Below are positions 1 to 11,526 of a stretch of DNA of 64,000 nucleotides, in pieces; within the stretch, counting starts at the first letter, position 1; each line of letters starts with the position of its first letter. The position numbers and the translations under genes were made by a program. A model generated the notes under the pieces. It searched no databases and was not told the origin of the DNA. It saw only the letters and a list, made by a program, of their open reading frames with translations. This stretch comes from Gadus chalcogrammus (Eukaryota; Chordata; Actinopteri; Gadiformes; Gadidae). The stretch is taken from contig NC_079428.1 of the NCBI RefSeq assembly GCF_026213295.1, positions 130,001 to 194,000 of the forward strand, given 5' to 3'.

Positions 1-79
1 TATGACGGACGACCGCATGGAGAAGAGCCTGGAGCAGCAGGAGCTCTTCACTGAGGTGGCCCGCAGCCGGGACGTGGAG
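1..79 (+). CDS. ank2: ank2 exon, ZU5-UPA region (5' end outside window)
   Basis: The frame starts at position 2 and reads 26 codons (MTDDRMEKSLEQQELFTEVA then RSRDVE) to a GAG|gtgagg donor at 79/80. This is the conserved ankyrin segment just before the UPA domain, which helps hold the ZU5-ZU5-UPA supramodule together for spectrin binding. The junction is phase 0 and continues with VLEGKP in the next exon. The last 60 nt of this exon and its donor occur again at 151-210 and 282-341. Confidence 0.9.
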
Positions 80-550
80 GTGAGGACCAGGGGGGGAGGG
101 GGAGGACCAGGGGGGAGGAGGGGGGAGGACCAGGGGGGAGGACCAGGGGGGAGAAGAGCCTGGAGCAGCAGGAGCTCTTCACTGAGGTGGCCCGCAGCCG
201 GGACGTGGAGGTGAGGACCAGGGGGGGAGGGGGAGGACCAGGGGGGAGGAGGGGGGAGGACCAGGGGGGAGGACCAGGGGGGAGAAGAGCCTGGAGCAGC
301 AGGAGCTCTTCACTGAGGTGGCCCGCAGCCGGGACGTGGAGGTGAGGACCAGGGGGGGAGGGGGAGGACCAGGGGGGAGGAGGGGGGAGGACCAGGGGGG
401 AGGAGGGGGGAGGAGGACCAGGGGGAGGAGGAGGAGGGGGAGGAGGGGGGAGGACCAAGGGGGAGGACCAGGGGGGAGGACCAGGGGGGGAGGGGGAGGA
501 CCAGGGGGCAGGACAGGGGAGGAGGGGGGAGGAGGGGGGAGCTGAGGAAG
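80..550 (+). repeat. G-rich minisatellite carrying two extra copies of the ank2 exon end and donor
   Basis: A 131-bp unit starts at positions 20, 151 and 282. Each unit holds 60 nt of exon (GAGAAGAGCC to GACGTGGAG), the donor gtgagg, and G-rich sequence made of ggaccagggggg-type pieces. From about 345 the array continues as purine-rich ggaggacca blocks only. The extra exon fragments have no acceptor before them, so they are not independent exons, but each keeps a full donor. Confidence 0.9.
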
Positions 551-609
551 GCGTGTGAGGTTGACGAGGGTGAAGATGAAAGGATAATGGCGGTGCTGTC
601 CATCTGTAG

Positions 610-735
610 GTTCTGGAGGGGAAGCCCATCTATGCAGACTGCTGTGGTAACCTGGTGCCGCTCACCAAGAGCGGACAGCACCACCTCTTCAGCTTCTACG
701 CCTTCAAGGAGAACCGCCTGGCACTCTTCATCAAG
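610..735 (+). CDS. ank2: ank2 exon, UPA domain
   Basis: Forty-two codons in phase 0, from [20 protein letters not shown] to ENRLALFIK, between a ctgtag acceptor and a gtacgc donor. The motif [20 protein letters not shown] is a signature of the ankyrin UPA domain, which packs against the ZU5 domains. It follows directly from exon 1-79. Confidence 0.93.
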
Positions 736-844
736 GTACGCACCGCTGGCCATGCTCTTTCTGCTAGGACCCCCGAGGATGGACCTTCTCTCGTCCTAGT
801 GGGCTCAGGTCAGGAATGAACCAGGTGTCCTGGGGATCAGAAGT

Positions 845-925
845 GGTCGGACTGGTTTACTCCACCTAGACTGGTTTAATCCAGCTGGACTGGTTTAATC
901 CACCTGGACTGGTTTTATCCACCTG
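845..925 (+). repeat. Short minisatellite, about 20-bp unit, four copies
   Basis: Degenerate copies of ctggactggtttaatccacc lie in the ank2 intron, followed at 926-970 by a short run of gttaggg telomere-like hexamers. No coding signal is present. Confidence 0.75.
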
Positions 926-1034
926 GATTAGGGTTAGGTGATAGGGTTAGGGTTAGGGTTAGGGTTAGGTTCAACCATACAGTAAACAAAGCCCTTGTTG
1001 CTTTTAACCCCTTCCCTTCCTGGTTGTGACCCAG

Positions 1035-1157
1035 GTCCGGGACAGCACCCAGGAGCCCTGCGGCCGGCTCTCCTTCATGAGGGAACCCAGAAACTACCGC
1101 GCCTTGACCCAGAACGCCATATGCAACCTCAACATTAGCCTGCCCTCATACTGCAAG
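1035..1157 (+). CDS. ank2: ank2 exon, end of UPA domain
   Basis: Forty-one codons in phase 0, beginning [15 protein letters not shown] and ending [12 protein letters not shown], between a gacccag acceptor and a gtaacc donor. The motif CNLNI.LP closes the UPA domain in ankyrins. Downstream the protein enters the flexible linker. Confidence 0.93.
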
Positions 1158-1574
1158 GTAACCAAGGTAGAAACAGCTCCCCCTGCTGGCTCCAACAGGA
1201 GAATCACCTCATGCACTGTACTGCAACACCAGAGCCTGAATCCCTATCTAGAGCTGATTGTGTTCATGGAAAAAGGTTGATCCTTTACTCAAACCACACG
1301 TTATCGCATGTTATGTTGAGGGTAGCTCACAGCTTATACTTTGTCAACTGAAATCATTCACCCATCCATTTTGGAATTGAAACATAGCATTGTATTCTTA
1401 AATTAGTCAATTGGACTTGAAAATGTTATACAGCAGGTGACCATTTTTTCTGTAGTCACGTTAAAAATGTGGGTTAAAGGTTCAGTAATGTAACTCTAAG
1501 GTACAAAATATCTGTCTGTCTTTGTCCCTCTGTCTCTTCTATCCCTGTCTGTCTCTCCCGCTCTTCTTCTGAAG

Positions 1575-1607
1575 GACTCTGATTCAGATCAAGAACAAGA
1601 AAGCGAG
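1575..1607 (+). CDS. ank2: ank2 33-nt microexon, acidic linker
   Basis: Eleven codons, DSDSDQEQESE, between a tctgaag acceptor and a gtaatc donor, phase 0 on both sides. Ankyrin-B has an equivalent acidic E/D/Q-rich linker straight after the UPA domain. Being frame-neutral, it could be skipped. Confidence 0.8.
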
Positions 1608-1729
1608 GTAATCAACACCAACTAACCCCACCCATAACTCCACCCTGTTCACTAGTCTAACTCCACCCTGTTCACTAGTCTAACTCCATCTCTGACTACA
1701 CCCTGTTCATATTATCACACATTAAGAGG

Positions 1730-2572
1730 AGTGTGATGATATGTAGAGCGAAGGGAGATAAGGACCTCCTCTTTCCACAATTTTATCTTTCTGGGGAAGA
1801 GCTTTGTGTTAGTTATGAAACCAAATACCTAGGGCACTTTATAACAGATCAAATGCGTGACGATGACGACATTTTTAGACAATGTCATACATTATATGCC
1901 CAAGCTAATATGTTGGCAAGAAAATTTCATATGTGCTCTGATTATGTAAAAATTTGTGCTGTCAGTTAAATGCGTTTTTAATGACGTTAACGCAAACCAA
2001 TTTTAACGGCTTTAATTTTTTTTCTTCTCAAAACAAAGAAGCAATAGCCTGACTGCTATGTTCAAGGCAGTATGTTTGTATGTTCATCGTTTAATTGCAC
2101 TATAGGCATTTTTTTTGTATTGTCCTGTTTTGATCAGTATATGCCAATGTTGTTATCAATAAAAAAGCATTTGCACAAGGCAAGCCGATGCACTTCTCCA
2201 TGTTGATAAGAGCATTAAAATGAGAAAACTTAATGGGACCAAGAAATGAAGGGATATTTAGCATAGAAAAAGATTTGCGAGTTAACTATGACGTTAATGC
2301 GATTAATCGCGTTTAAATATTTTAATCGCTTGACGGCACTAGTAAAAATATGTCTCTTTAGAGCATATTGCACTCCCCTGTATACTGCCCCCTTATGGGG
2401 TAAGAAAGAATGGAAAAATCAAGTATGCACTGACTACAGGTTGCTTACAATGCTTGTTTTAGAATCTTACCCAAGGTGGAGCAGTGCAAGTGAGCTATTT
2501 GTGAATGCAGGAGTTAACACCTTACAAGCTTTATGGAGGAACCTCATGTACAGATTTATTGGGTGTAGTTAG
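1730..2572 (+). mobile_element. Non-LTR (LINE) reverse transcriptase fragment, interrupted
   Basis: The reading frame at 1733-1969 includes KYLGHFITDQ and MLARKF, and the one at 2288-2572 includes KICLFRAYCTPLYTAPLW. Together they look like the C-terminal part of a LINE-type reverse transcriptase (KYLG motif then fingers/thumb and a LW.RNLMYRF tail). The two halves were one reading frame: both meet at a VKIC peptide, and an insertion of about 380 bp with terminal inverted repeats separates them. No 5' end or full ORF remains, so this is a dead fragment. Confidence 0.7.
1957..2339. mobile_element. hAT-like MITE inserted in the LINE fragment
   Basis: The ends read gtgctgtca at the left and tgacggcac at the right, an imperfect inverted repeat like those of hAT elements. 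The flanks aaaatttg and aaaatatg look like a decayed 8-bp target duplication. The interior is AT-rich with gttaacgc and gattaatcgc near the ends and no coding frame. hAT class is inferred from TIR and TSD length. Confidence 0.6.
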
Positions 2573-3638
2573 AGGTGTATAACTACACCTCTAACTACAC
2601 CCTGTTCACTAGTCTAACTACACCTCTAATTGCACCCCGTTAACTAGTATAACTACACCTCTAACTACACCCTGTTAACTTGTCTAACTCCACCCCTAAC
2701 TACACCCTGTTCACTAGTCTAACTACAGCTCTAACTACACCCTGTTCACTAGTCTAACTACATCCTGTTCACTAGTCTAACTACACCCTTTTCACTAGTC
2801 TAACTCCACCTCTGACTACACCCTGTTCACTAGTGTAACTCCACCTCTAACTACACCCTGTTCACTAGTCTAACTCTGCCTCTAACTACACCCTGTTCAC
2901 TAAATCTAACTACACCCTGTTCACTAGTCTAACGACACCCTGTTCACTAGTCTAATTACACCCTGTTCACTAGTCTAACTACACCCTGTTCACTAGTCTA
3001 ATTACACCCTGTTCACTAGTCTAACTACACCCTGTTCACTAGTCTAACTCCACCTCTTACTCCACCCTGTTTACTAGTCTAACTAGACCCTGTTTAGTAG
3101 TCTAACTCCACCCTGTTCACCAGTGTAACTATACCCTGTTCACTAGTCTAACCACACTCTGTTCACTAGTCTAACTACACCTCTAACTACACCCTGTTCA
3201 CTAGTCTAACTACATCCTGTTCACTAGTCTAACTACACCCTTTTCACTAGTCTAACTCCACCTCTGACTACACCCTGTTCACTAGTGTAACTCCACCTCT
3301 AACTACACCCTTTTCACTAGTCTACCTCCACCTCTGACTAAACCCTGTTCACTAGTCTACCTACACCCCTAACTACACCATGTTCACTAGTCTAACTACA
3401 CCCTGTTTACTAGTCTACCTCCACCTCTGACTACACCCTGGTTACTGGTCTAACTTCACCTTTGACTACACCCTGTTCACTAGACTAACTACACCCTGTT
3501 CACTAGTCTAACTCCACCATTGACAACACCCTGTTCACTAGTCTAACTACACCCTGCTCACTAGTCTAACTCCACTTCTGACTACACCCTGCTCACTAGT
3601 CTAACTACACCTCTGACTGTCTCTCTCTGTCTTTCCAG

Positions 3639-3660
3639 TCGGGCCGACCACGAGGGAGAT
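3639..3660 (+). CDS. ank2: ank2 22-nt microexon before the giant exon
   Basis: The exon lies between a ctttccag acceptor with a good pyrimidine tract and a gtaagc donor and reads SGRPRGR plus one base (phase 1). It can join either to the giant exon at 6586 or, with that exon skipped, to 11449, and both keep frame. Its assignment rests on splice-site quality and phase rather than sequence conservation. Confidence 0.6.
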
Positions 3661-3892
3661 GTAAGCTATCCAGCCTTTTTTATCTCATCTATGCATTGAA
3701 ATATGTGTTATCTTTCTATTAGCCTGATTAATATGAATACAGGACAGCCAATGTGTGATAGAAATATGGAATATTGGATGAAATGTATTAGATGAATGTT
3801 GTAATTAATGTCCAGATTCGTTTTGTCCTGAACTCATCTCGCCCCATGGAATCAAACGTTATATCTGAAACAAACCCGCTCATCTCACAACC

Positions 3893-4525
3893 TATCCCAA
3901 CACACCCACCTGTCCCCACTCACCCCTTCACCACACCCTCCTGTCCCCTTCTCACCCCTTCACCACACCCACCTGTCCCCACTCACCCCTTCACCACACC
4001 TTGCTGTCCCCACTCACCCCTCCAACACACCCACCTGTCCCCACTCACCCCTTCACCACACCTTACTGTCCCCACTCACCCCTTCACCACACCCTCCTGT
4101 CCCCACTCACCCCTTCACCACACCCTCCTGTCCCCTTCTCACCCCTTCACCACACCTTGCTGTCCCCACTCACCCCTCCAACACACCCACCTGTCCCCAC
4201 TCACCCCTTCACCACACCTTGCTGTCCCCACTCACCCCTTCACCACACCCACCTGTCCCCACTCACCCCTTCACCACACCCTCCTGTCCCCACTCACCCC
4301 TTCACCACACCCTCCTGTCCCCACTCACCCCTTCACCACACCCTCCTGTCCCCACTCACCCCTTCACCACACCCTCCTGTCCCCACTCACCCCTTCACCA
4401 CACCCTCCTGTCCCCACTCACCCCTTCACCACACCCTCCTGTCCCCACTCACCCCTTCACCACACCTTACTGTCACCACTCACCCCTTCACCACACCCTC
4501 CTGTCACCACTCACCCCTTCAACAC
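3893..4525 (+). repeat. Pyrimidine-rich minisatellite, about 30-bp unit
   Basis: About 20 copies of ccttcaccacaccctcctgt followed by ccccactcac. Long reading frames of PTHPFTTP peptides here are by-products of the repeat. Confidence 0.92.
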
Positions 4526-4547
4526 ACCCACCATCCTCCGATTTACT

Positions 4548-5166
4548 CCCCTTTGTCCCTGACTCTCTCTTTGTCCCTGACTCCCTCTTTGTCCCTGACT
4601 CCCCCTTGTCCCTGACTCCCCCTTTGTCCCTGACTCCCTCTTTGTCCCTGACTCCCCTTTGTCCCTGACTCCCTCTTTGTCCCTGACTCCCCCTTTGTCC
4701 CTGACTCCCCCTTTGTTCCTGACTCCCCCTTGTCCCTGACTCCCCCTTTTTCCCTGACTCCCCCTTTGTCCCTGACTCCCTCTTTGTCCCTGACACCCCC
4801 TTTCTCCCTGACTCCCTCTTTGTCCCTGACTCCCCTTTGTCCCTGACTCCCTCTTTGTACCTGACTCCCCCTTTGTCCCTGACTCCCCCTTTGTCCCTGA
4901 CTCCCCCTTTGTTCCTGACTCCCCCTTGTCCCTGACTCCCCCTTTTTCCCTGACTCCCCCTTTGTCCCTGACTCCCTCTTTGTCCCTGACTCCCCTTTGT
5001 CCCTGACTCCCTCTTTGTCCCTGACTCCCCCTTTGTCCCTGACTCCCCTTTGTCCCTGACTCCCTCTTTGTCCCTGACTCCCCCTTTGTCCCTGACTCCC
5101 CCTTTTTCCCTGACTCCCCCTTTGTCCCTGACTCCGTCTTTGTCCCTGACTCCGTCTTTGTCCCTG
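4548..5166 (+). repeat. Minisatellite, 16-17-bp unit
   Basis: About 37 copies of ccctgactccccctttgt with the C and T run lengths varying. The glycine/serine-rich reading frames on the - strand are repeat by-products. From 5170 to 5500 the intron holds nothing I recognise. Confidence 0.92.
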
Positions 5167-5627
5167 GAATCACATCCTAAATGGGTGTTTGGCTGAGTTT
5201 GCTCTAGATTACAGCACATGAATTAGCCTCTGTGTGTTAACGTGTGTTGTGTGTACCACATATTGTGTTAACATAAAGATCTAAATCTAACCTCAGTATT
5301 AATTCCACCACTTCTCCTCAATGGCGTCTTTTGCTACCAATTATGTTTTACTAATGCGCTCGTCAAACACTCCACTTATCTCCTCCCTTTGCTTTGCACG
5401 GAAATAACTTGCCTTTTGTACTTTTGAATGCCTGTTTGTATGCTTGGTTCTTATGTTTTATGACTGTTTGATTTGGGCATTTTTTCTCACCCACACATAT
5501 TAGTTCTTTGATGCTATCGTATGTTTTCTACCTGGTTGGACCTGGAACAACTAATCCTCCTAGAACAACTAATCCTACTACACTAACTAATCCTACTATA
5601 ACAACTAATCCTACTAGAAGAACTAAT

Positions 5628-5830
5628 TTTACATTTACATTTAGGGTATTTGGCAGACACTTTTATCCAAAGCAACTTACAATATGTACATTTGTCAGAA
5701 GCAGGTGAAACAATATATCGCTGTTGTTACAGTAAGGATGTTCATAAAGCCAATGCAAAGCACTAACAATCGCTAGGTTAATCCATTCCCCGTGAACAAC
5801 GACAAAAAAAAAATCCTACTAGAACCGGCA
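5628..5830 (+). repeat. Teleost interspersed repeat
   Basis: The stretch acatttagggtatttggcag followed by acacttttatccaaagcaac is a sequence I recognise as a widespread non-coding repeat in many fish genomes. It follows a small tandem repeat of aactaatcctacta at 5540-5627. Class is uncertain. Confidence 0.55.
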
Positions 5831-5867
5831 GATAACATTAAGCAACAGTCCACCCATAGATTACAGA

Positions 5868-6070
5868 GGGTTAGGGTAGCCCTAACCCTAACCCCACCCT
5901 ACCCTAACCCTAACCTATATTATAGAGCAGTGGTGTGTTTGCATTGTCTCTATCAAATAGTCAGGGTTAGAGTTAGGGTGAGGGTTAGGGTTAGGTTAAA
6001 CCCTACCCTAACCCTAACCCTAACCCTAGATTACAGAGCAGTGGTGTGTTCCCATTGTCTCTATTAAATA
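5868..6070. repeat. Interstitial telomere-like tracts in both orientations
   Basis: Blocks of ccctaa and ttaggg in opposite orientation alternate with two copies of a unique segment (agagcagtggtgtgtt to tctctat.aaatagt, about 40 bp) at 5932 and 6036. The layout suggests a duplication with telomere-like sequence between copies. The remaining intron, 6071-6585, is pyrimidine-rich and otherwise featureless. Confidence 0.75.
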
Positions 6071-6585
6071 GTTCTCATATTTCACTGTTTCTTTAAAATA
6101 AACTTCATTCAAACAAAATCCACTTAGGTTATGAAAAAAGCAATGACTTTCTTAGACAGAGGCAACTGTCCTGTTTGAAATGGTTTAACTTCTTAGGCTT
6201 ACCAGTGAGTCAGTATCTAAGTAATCTTGAGATATTTTGACATTTCTTTTGTATCTTTCTCATTCTTTTCTTGTTTGTCCTTTGTTGGTGTTATTTTGAA
6301 GAGTTATTTTTTCTTTCATCTTATCTAGATGAGCTTGTTTGCTTTTTGTCCTGTGTGTGTGAAAGTGCTGCGTCTGTGTACAAGCAAGTTATTTCCTGCT
6401 CACATCCATTCCCATTGGTTGACTTTGTAGCGTTGTTTGACCCTAGTGTTGTCCTCAGAGGGTTTTGGATGTAGTTTCCATTGTTCCCGGTCCTCGCCTT
6501 ATCCTGACCTCTTCTCCCATGTCTCTCCCCTTTCATTTCGATTTTGGTTTCTTTGCTCCTTACTTGTCTTTCTTCCACACGGAAG

Positions 6586-9500
6586 ACGAAGAGACAGAGA
6601 CGTCCGTTCTGAAGTCAGAGTTGATCCGCGACCCTGACCTTCTGTCTGACGTGTCCGAGATGAAACAAGACCTGATCAAAATGACTGCCATCTTGATTGC
6701 AGATCCCACTGAGAAATCCCGGTCCTTAGTAGGGAGCATTTCAGAGAAGGGGGCTGAGGAGGTGTCTGGAGGACCGTTAGAAATAATGGAGAAGGACTTA
6801 GAGAAGGTCAAAGAGGACTTGGAGAAGGTCAGCGAGATCTTGAGGGGCGGGGCCTATGAGGGAGGTCTGGCCGAGGACTGGATCCTCCTCTCTGATGGTG
6901 AGGTAGAGGAAGCCAGAAGGATGGCCACCTTGACTCTCAAAGAGCCTATCCTGCGCGAAACCCGGGCCAATAAAGGGGCTCCCAGGCCTAAAGCCATCAA
7001 GGATAGCGGGGACCTGAAGGAGTATCTTCCAGCCGCCTCCAAAACAAAAGCTCGGACGGAGGTCCACGAAAATTTCACAGACGTTGTTCTACGTAAAAAC
7101 GCAAAACCCAGCCCACCAAAAAAGTCCCAGGATGAATCCTCTATTTCAGTTGTTAGAAAGCCGGTGAGGAGGAAGGGTAAAGACCCGGAGATCTCAGATC
7201 CTGCAGAGACGGACGGACATCTGGGTGTCCCTGCCGCCACAGGCCCAAGGTCACCAATATCTCCTGTGATTGAAGAAACGCCCATTGGATCAATAAGAGA
7301 TAAAGTTAAGGCTCTACAGCAAAAAGTGGAGGCAGAACAGAAGACCAAGAAGGTCACTGGAAGCAAGCCCTCACAGTTGCCTTTCGGTAAAATATTGCCG
7401 AAGCCCAAAGAAAGCCCTAAATCCAAACAGGGGCCCCCTAAGTCTCCCAAAGCTGAACAGCTGAAACCTGAGGAGACCATGTCAGTCAAAGCGCTGATGC
7501 AGGCTTTCCAAACAGGGCAGGAGTCCTCGAAGAGGACGGCTGGGCTTTTAGAAGTCAAGACACCCTGCAAAGCACCTTCCGAGGACCCCACAAAACAGCA
7601 AACCATAGATACAAAATGTACGACAAAAGTAATAACAACACACGTCTCTCCAGAGAGAGAACTGTCCATGGACTCCAAGCCGAGCAAAGAGGCAGCCATC
7701 ACTGTCCCCGATTCAGAACTGACTGATACTGCAGACTTTGGACACGGTGGCCTGGATGACAGCCCCGATAGCTTGAAACACGAGGGTGTGGCAGACTCAC
7801 CGAGCGCCAGTCCCGGAGATGGGACCCCTCACTTGAGCTCTGAAGACAGCTATAAGCACGAGGGCCTAGCGACCCCCAGCTCAAGTCCTGAAAGTCTGTC
7901 TCTCTCTCCTAAGAATGGAGACCGCTTGACCAAAAAATATGAACCTGACTCCGCCACAGTCCAAGGACAAAGACAAGGCAACAAAACATCCGCAGAATCT
8001 GGCATTTGGCCAATTGATGAACACAATTCTACTGTATTGATCCCTGTCCCCACCAATGAGGCTGCTGATGAGCATAGCACAAGTGAGTCCATAGACTTTG
8101 GGACCGAATCTAAGCCAGCTAAAGCTCGAAAGCTAAATAAGAGAATCTCAGAGACACTAGAGACGTTTCTTAGCGACGAGGAAGGCCCGGACAGTCAGCT
8201 CGCCGTACCGTCGGCTGGTTCCCCAGCCTCTAGATCCTTCACTCTGAATCAAGGGAGCTTAGACTTGCCTTTAAGACGCCAAGACTCAGATGCCCTCAGC
8301 CCCTTAGGCGACGACTCTCTGACCATTAGCCACAGAGACTCTTTGGAGGGTAGTCCTGTCATGGAAGAGAATTCCTCCCAGAAGTCTCCAGACTCCATCG
8401 AACCTAGCCCGACCAGAGAGTCCCCCTGCCGGGACTCATTGGAGAACAGCCCTACAGAGCAGACCAGCCGCTTACCCTTCCCTCCACACATAGACCCCAC
8501 TGCAGTGTCCTCTAGCCAGTCCTGCAGAGCCCCCGAGTTCCCACCCGATGCTCTGCGCTCTAGGCTCCGAGACTGTGAGGCTAGTGCGGAGGACGACAGT
8601 TGTGAGCAGACATCTCAGATGACAAGTTCTGGTAAGAGTCCCCTTTCACCTGACACCCCCAGTTCTGAAGAGGTAAGTTATGAGGTGAACCCTAGATCCC
8701 CTGACCCTATGTTCCTCCCTATCCAATCCATACCAACTGTCATCCCCGAAGACCCAGAGGAAGACATGTCAGACAGCTGTGAGGCACAGAGAAAGATAAC
8801 CCCAGAGGAGGAGATGTTTAAAATGGCAGCAAAAATAAAAACATTTGACGAGATGGACCAGGACGCAAGAAGCAAACAGAACTCTAGAAAACATACATCA
8901 GCAGATCTTGAAATTGGGGATGACAGCTACATGACAGTGGACTCCATGAGTTACAACCCTTTCCTCAGTGAAAGTGGTCTTGCTATTCCCATAGAGGATT
9001 CAGGGTTAGCTGTTTGTATTGATTCCCATATTAAAATACAACCTCCCTCCCCTTTTCCAGCAGGTGGGCATGAAGAAATCAACAAGACCTCAACTACAAC
9101 CACCGTTGACACATCTGAGGGACCTCATTCTGTCTCAGATACAAATTACGCAAAAGACAAACTGAACATTTCTCTGGCACTGCCAGAGAAAGAAATTCCA
9201 TCTGTAACGGTGGATGACCATATTGGTACGGAAGCTATCGTTGCCAATGTAACGGCCGAGCAGAGGCAAGAAAGCTTGAGGAAACTAAGCGAAAACAAAA
9301 AAGATGTGGAATTAGAAGGTCATGTGGAGTTAGGGGAGCGCCATTCTGCTCCTATAAAAACAGCTAGCAACATAAAACACACAGATCAAACGCCACAAAA
9401 AGTGACACCAGAGTCTGTAACCGGTGACTCTGTGGGGCTTGGAGTAGATAAGGAGAAGTTGAGTCCTGGTCCTTGTATCCCTGATGCTAGCGAGGAAGAG

Positions 9501-11073
9501 CAGGGACCCCCCAAGACCGAGTCGAAGGGTGTCACTGCAAAGGCAGAAGGGGACCCCTGGAATGCGATGCGGGAAGACGATGCCGCCTTTGCAGCACGCG
9601 TTAAAGAAGAGGAGCAAAAGATCCTCAACCTGATGGTGGAGCGTCCGTCGCAACAGGCCACCCCGGACACCACCCCTGGGAGAACCCCCACAGAGGAGGG
9701 CTCTCCCGCCAGCGAGCCCAACCCATTCCTGTTCCAGGAGGGGAAGCTCTTTGAGATGACTCGCAGCGGGGCTATTGACATGACTAAGAGGAGCTATGAG
9801 GAGGAAGGCCCTGGCTTTGCCTTCTTCCAGATTAGGGAGCAGCCTCTAGAGGAGGCTCCTGCTGAGGGGGGCGGGGTGGGCGCTGGTCGACCGGCTGAAC
9901 CGGAGGTTGGCCTCAATCTTACCATCGAGGTTAGAACTCAGAAAGAGGATGAAGTGAAAGAGGCTCCAGATAGACAGCTTCCGTGCGCTGCTGAGGTCAC
10001 ACAGGTTATCTCAGGTGATGATGGCTCAAAATCTAAAATCCCTAAAATGGGAGTCTCAGCCTCATCCAAATCCACGAAGAAAGATCCTACCCTTCCCGAA
10101 GCAGTAGAAGCTAAGGCAGATAAACCATCAGACGAGGGTCCTGTAGATGTAAGCTCCTCTGATCCAATGATGACAGACATACAAACAGCAGAAAGTACAG
10201 TGACCAGGTCTGTGTACTCTGAGCAAAGCCAGGAGTCATCTGATTCCTCCCCAGAAGAACCCCAGTCAGTAGTAGAATCGCCCAAAGCAGACGTTAAGGT
10301 AAAACAAGCGACATCTGCCAATGTCAAAAAGATCCAGGTCAAACCCCAAGCCAAGAATGTCTCTCAAGGTCGTGGGAAACCAACGACCCCAACTCAGTCT
10401 TACACCACTTCCTCCTCGAGGACTTTAAAAAAAGAGCCCTCATTTACATCTGAGTCCAAATCTAGAATCCCCATCAAAGCGTCCCCTACCAAGTCTGATT
10501 CAACAGTCAAACCCACAGACTCTACCCAGGAGAAAAGGCTTAAAATCCCTGTTAAAAAGGACTCTAGGAGAAAATCTGAGACAGATGCTGGTCCCTCCGT
10601 GGATACCAAAGCCAAGACGTCTTTCAAAGCCAAGAGCTTTTGTGAGGGGGAGTCAACCAGGCCCAAACCCAAAAAGGACCAGGGCCGTCCTTTGAGTGTG
10701 GAGTCGGCCAAGTCCAAAGGCTTCCATTCAAGGCTGCCAGTCAGAGGGAAGGCCGGTCAGGTCACTCCTACTGCAACGCCAACCAAAGTCAAGCAGCAGC
10801 CGCAAAAAACCTCCCTTGAGTTCTTGCCCGAGATAGGTGACGAAGCTGCAAAGCTTGTGGAGAAACTGGTTCAGGCAGAGAAAGACAAGGAGCAAGAAGC
10901 TACCGATAATAACTCAGATGATGAGAGCAGTCATGTGGACCCTGCTGTTGTTGAAAAGGAAACATTCCCTGAGGTGCAATTTCCTCCTCCTGGGGGTGCG
11001 TTCCCTATCCGGCCGCTATGGGACCAGCCCACTGAGACGCAGTGCACCCCAGAACATACCGTCCCCCGTCAAG
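6586..11073 (+). CDS. ank2: ank2 neuronal giant exon (440-kDa-type ankyrin-B insert)
   Basis: A single exon of 4488 nt (1496 codons, a multiple of 3) that enters and leaves in phase 1, so it can be skipped without frame loss. It starts after an acggaag acceptor with YEETETSVLKSEL, then LLSDVSEMKQDLIKMTAIL and KEDLEKV, which are ankyrin-B landmarks. ETMSVKALMQAFQTGQ lies near residue 298, a Ser/Pro-rich stretch with ESYKHEGLA and SPESLS follows, REDDAAFAARVKEEEQKI is near residue 1000 and GKLFEMTRSGAIDMTKRSY near 1055. It ends with IRPLWD and a CAAG|gtacca donor. In mammals this exon makes the giant axonal isoform. The human exon has about 2085 codons, so this one is shorter, mainly because the mammalian tandem PVSPS.KTER block is absent. 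No stop or frameshift is seen. Confidence 0.95.
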
Positions 11074-11369
11074 GTACCACGGCAACCTTACAGGCTACTG
11101 TAGCGTTGTGGCCCCCTAGCTTATGAACAAGAGACCTAGTACAGCCACGACGCAGTCTCTTAAAGTGTGGCTGTGTAGCTTAAGATGTGTTTGTGTTTGT
11201 TCTGTTGCTCTGTCTCTTTGTTCTGAAAATCTCAAGATTAGTTAACTACTAACTACTATTAGTACTACTAACTACAACTGACTAAATTAAAAAAGGGAAT
11301 ATTTATCTACTAAGTTTAGTTCAATTTGACTAAATTTCCTCCTGAAAATAGAAGGAAGGTCCCTTAAAA

Positions 11370-11395
11370 ATAGGGTTAGGGTTAGGGTTAGGTTA
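11370..11395. repeat. Short TTAGGG-like tract in intron
   Basis: Four hexamers of tagggt type lie in the 375-bp intron between the giant exon and the first death-domain exon. The rest of the intron is AT-rich without other signals. Confidence 0.7.
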
Positions 11396-11448
11396 GTGTA
11401 ACGCTACATGATGTGATTTTCCTCATGCCTATCTGGTGGTATTTGCAG

Positions 11449-11526
11449 TAGATCCACAGGATGAAGCCGAGAGGAGGGAGCAGAGGTTGGCAATCATAGC
11501 CGACCACCTTGGCTTCAGCTGGACAG
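11449..11526 (+). CDS. ank2: ank2 exon, start of death domain
   Basis: A 78-nt exon with phase 1 on both sides, reading [20 protein letters not shown] then LGFSWT. The motif [12 protein letters not shown] is the first helix of the ankyrin death domain. Acceptor atttgcag, donor gtgagc. The following 650-bp intron is AT-rich and holds nothing recognisable. Confidence 0.94.

Larger units (their letters stand above)
1624..3620 (+). repeat. Minisatellite, about 22-bp unit, interrupted by a LINE fragment
   Basis: Tandem copies of ctaactacaccctgttcact with variable ctctaactacacc inserts fill 1624-1720 and 2575-3620. The gap is occupied by the LINE/MITE nest at 1730-2572, so the array was split by insertion. 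The right end stops about 20 bp before the acceptor of the exon at 3639. Confidence 0.88.

Noticed and set aside
3893..5219. Long reading frames (THPFTTP peptides on +, GVRDKGGVRDK peptides on -)
   Set aside because: They are translations of short tandem repeats, open in several frames and on both strands, with no conserved domain.
6560..10717. Several - strand frames of 80-280 codons opposite the first giant exon
   Set aside because: Antisense shadows of a strongly coding exon. They have no splice, start or family support.
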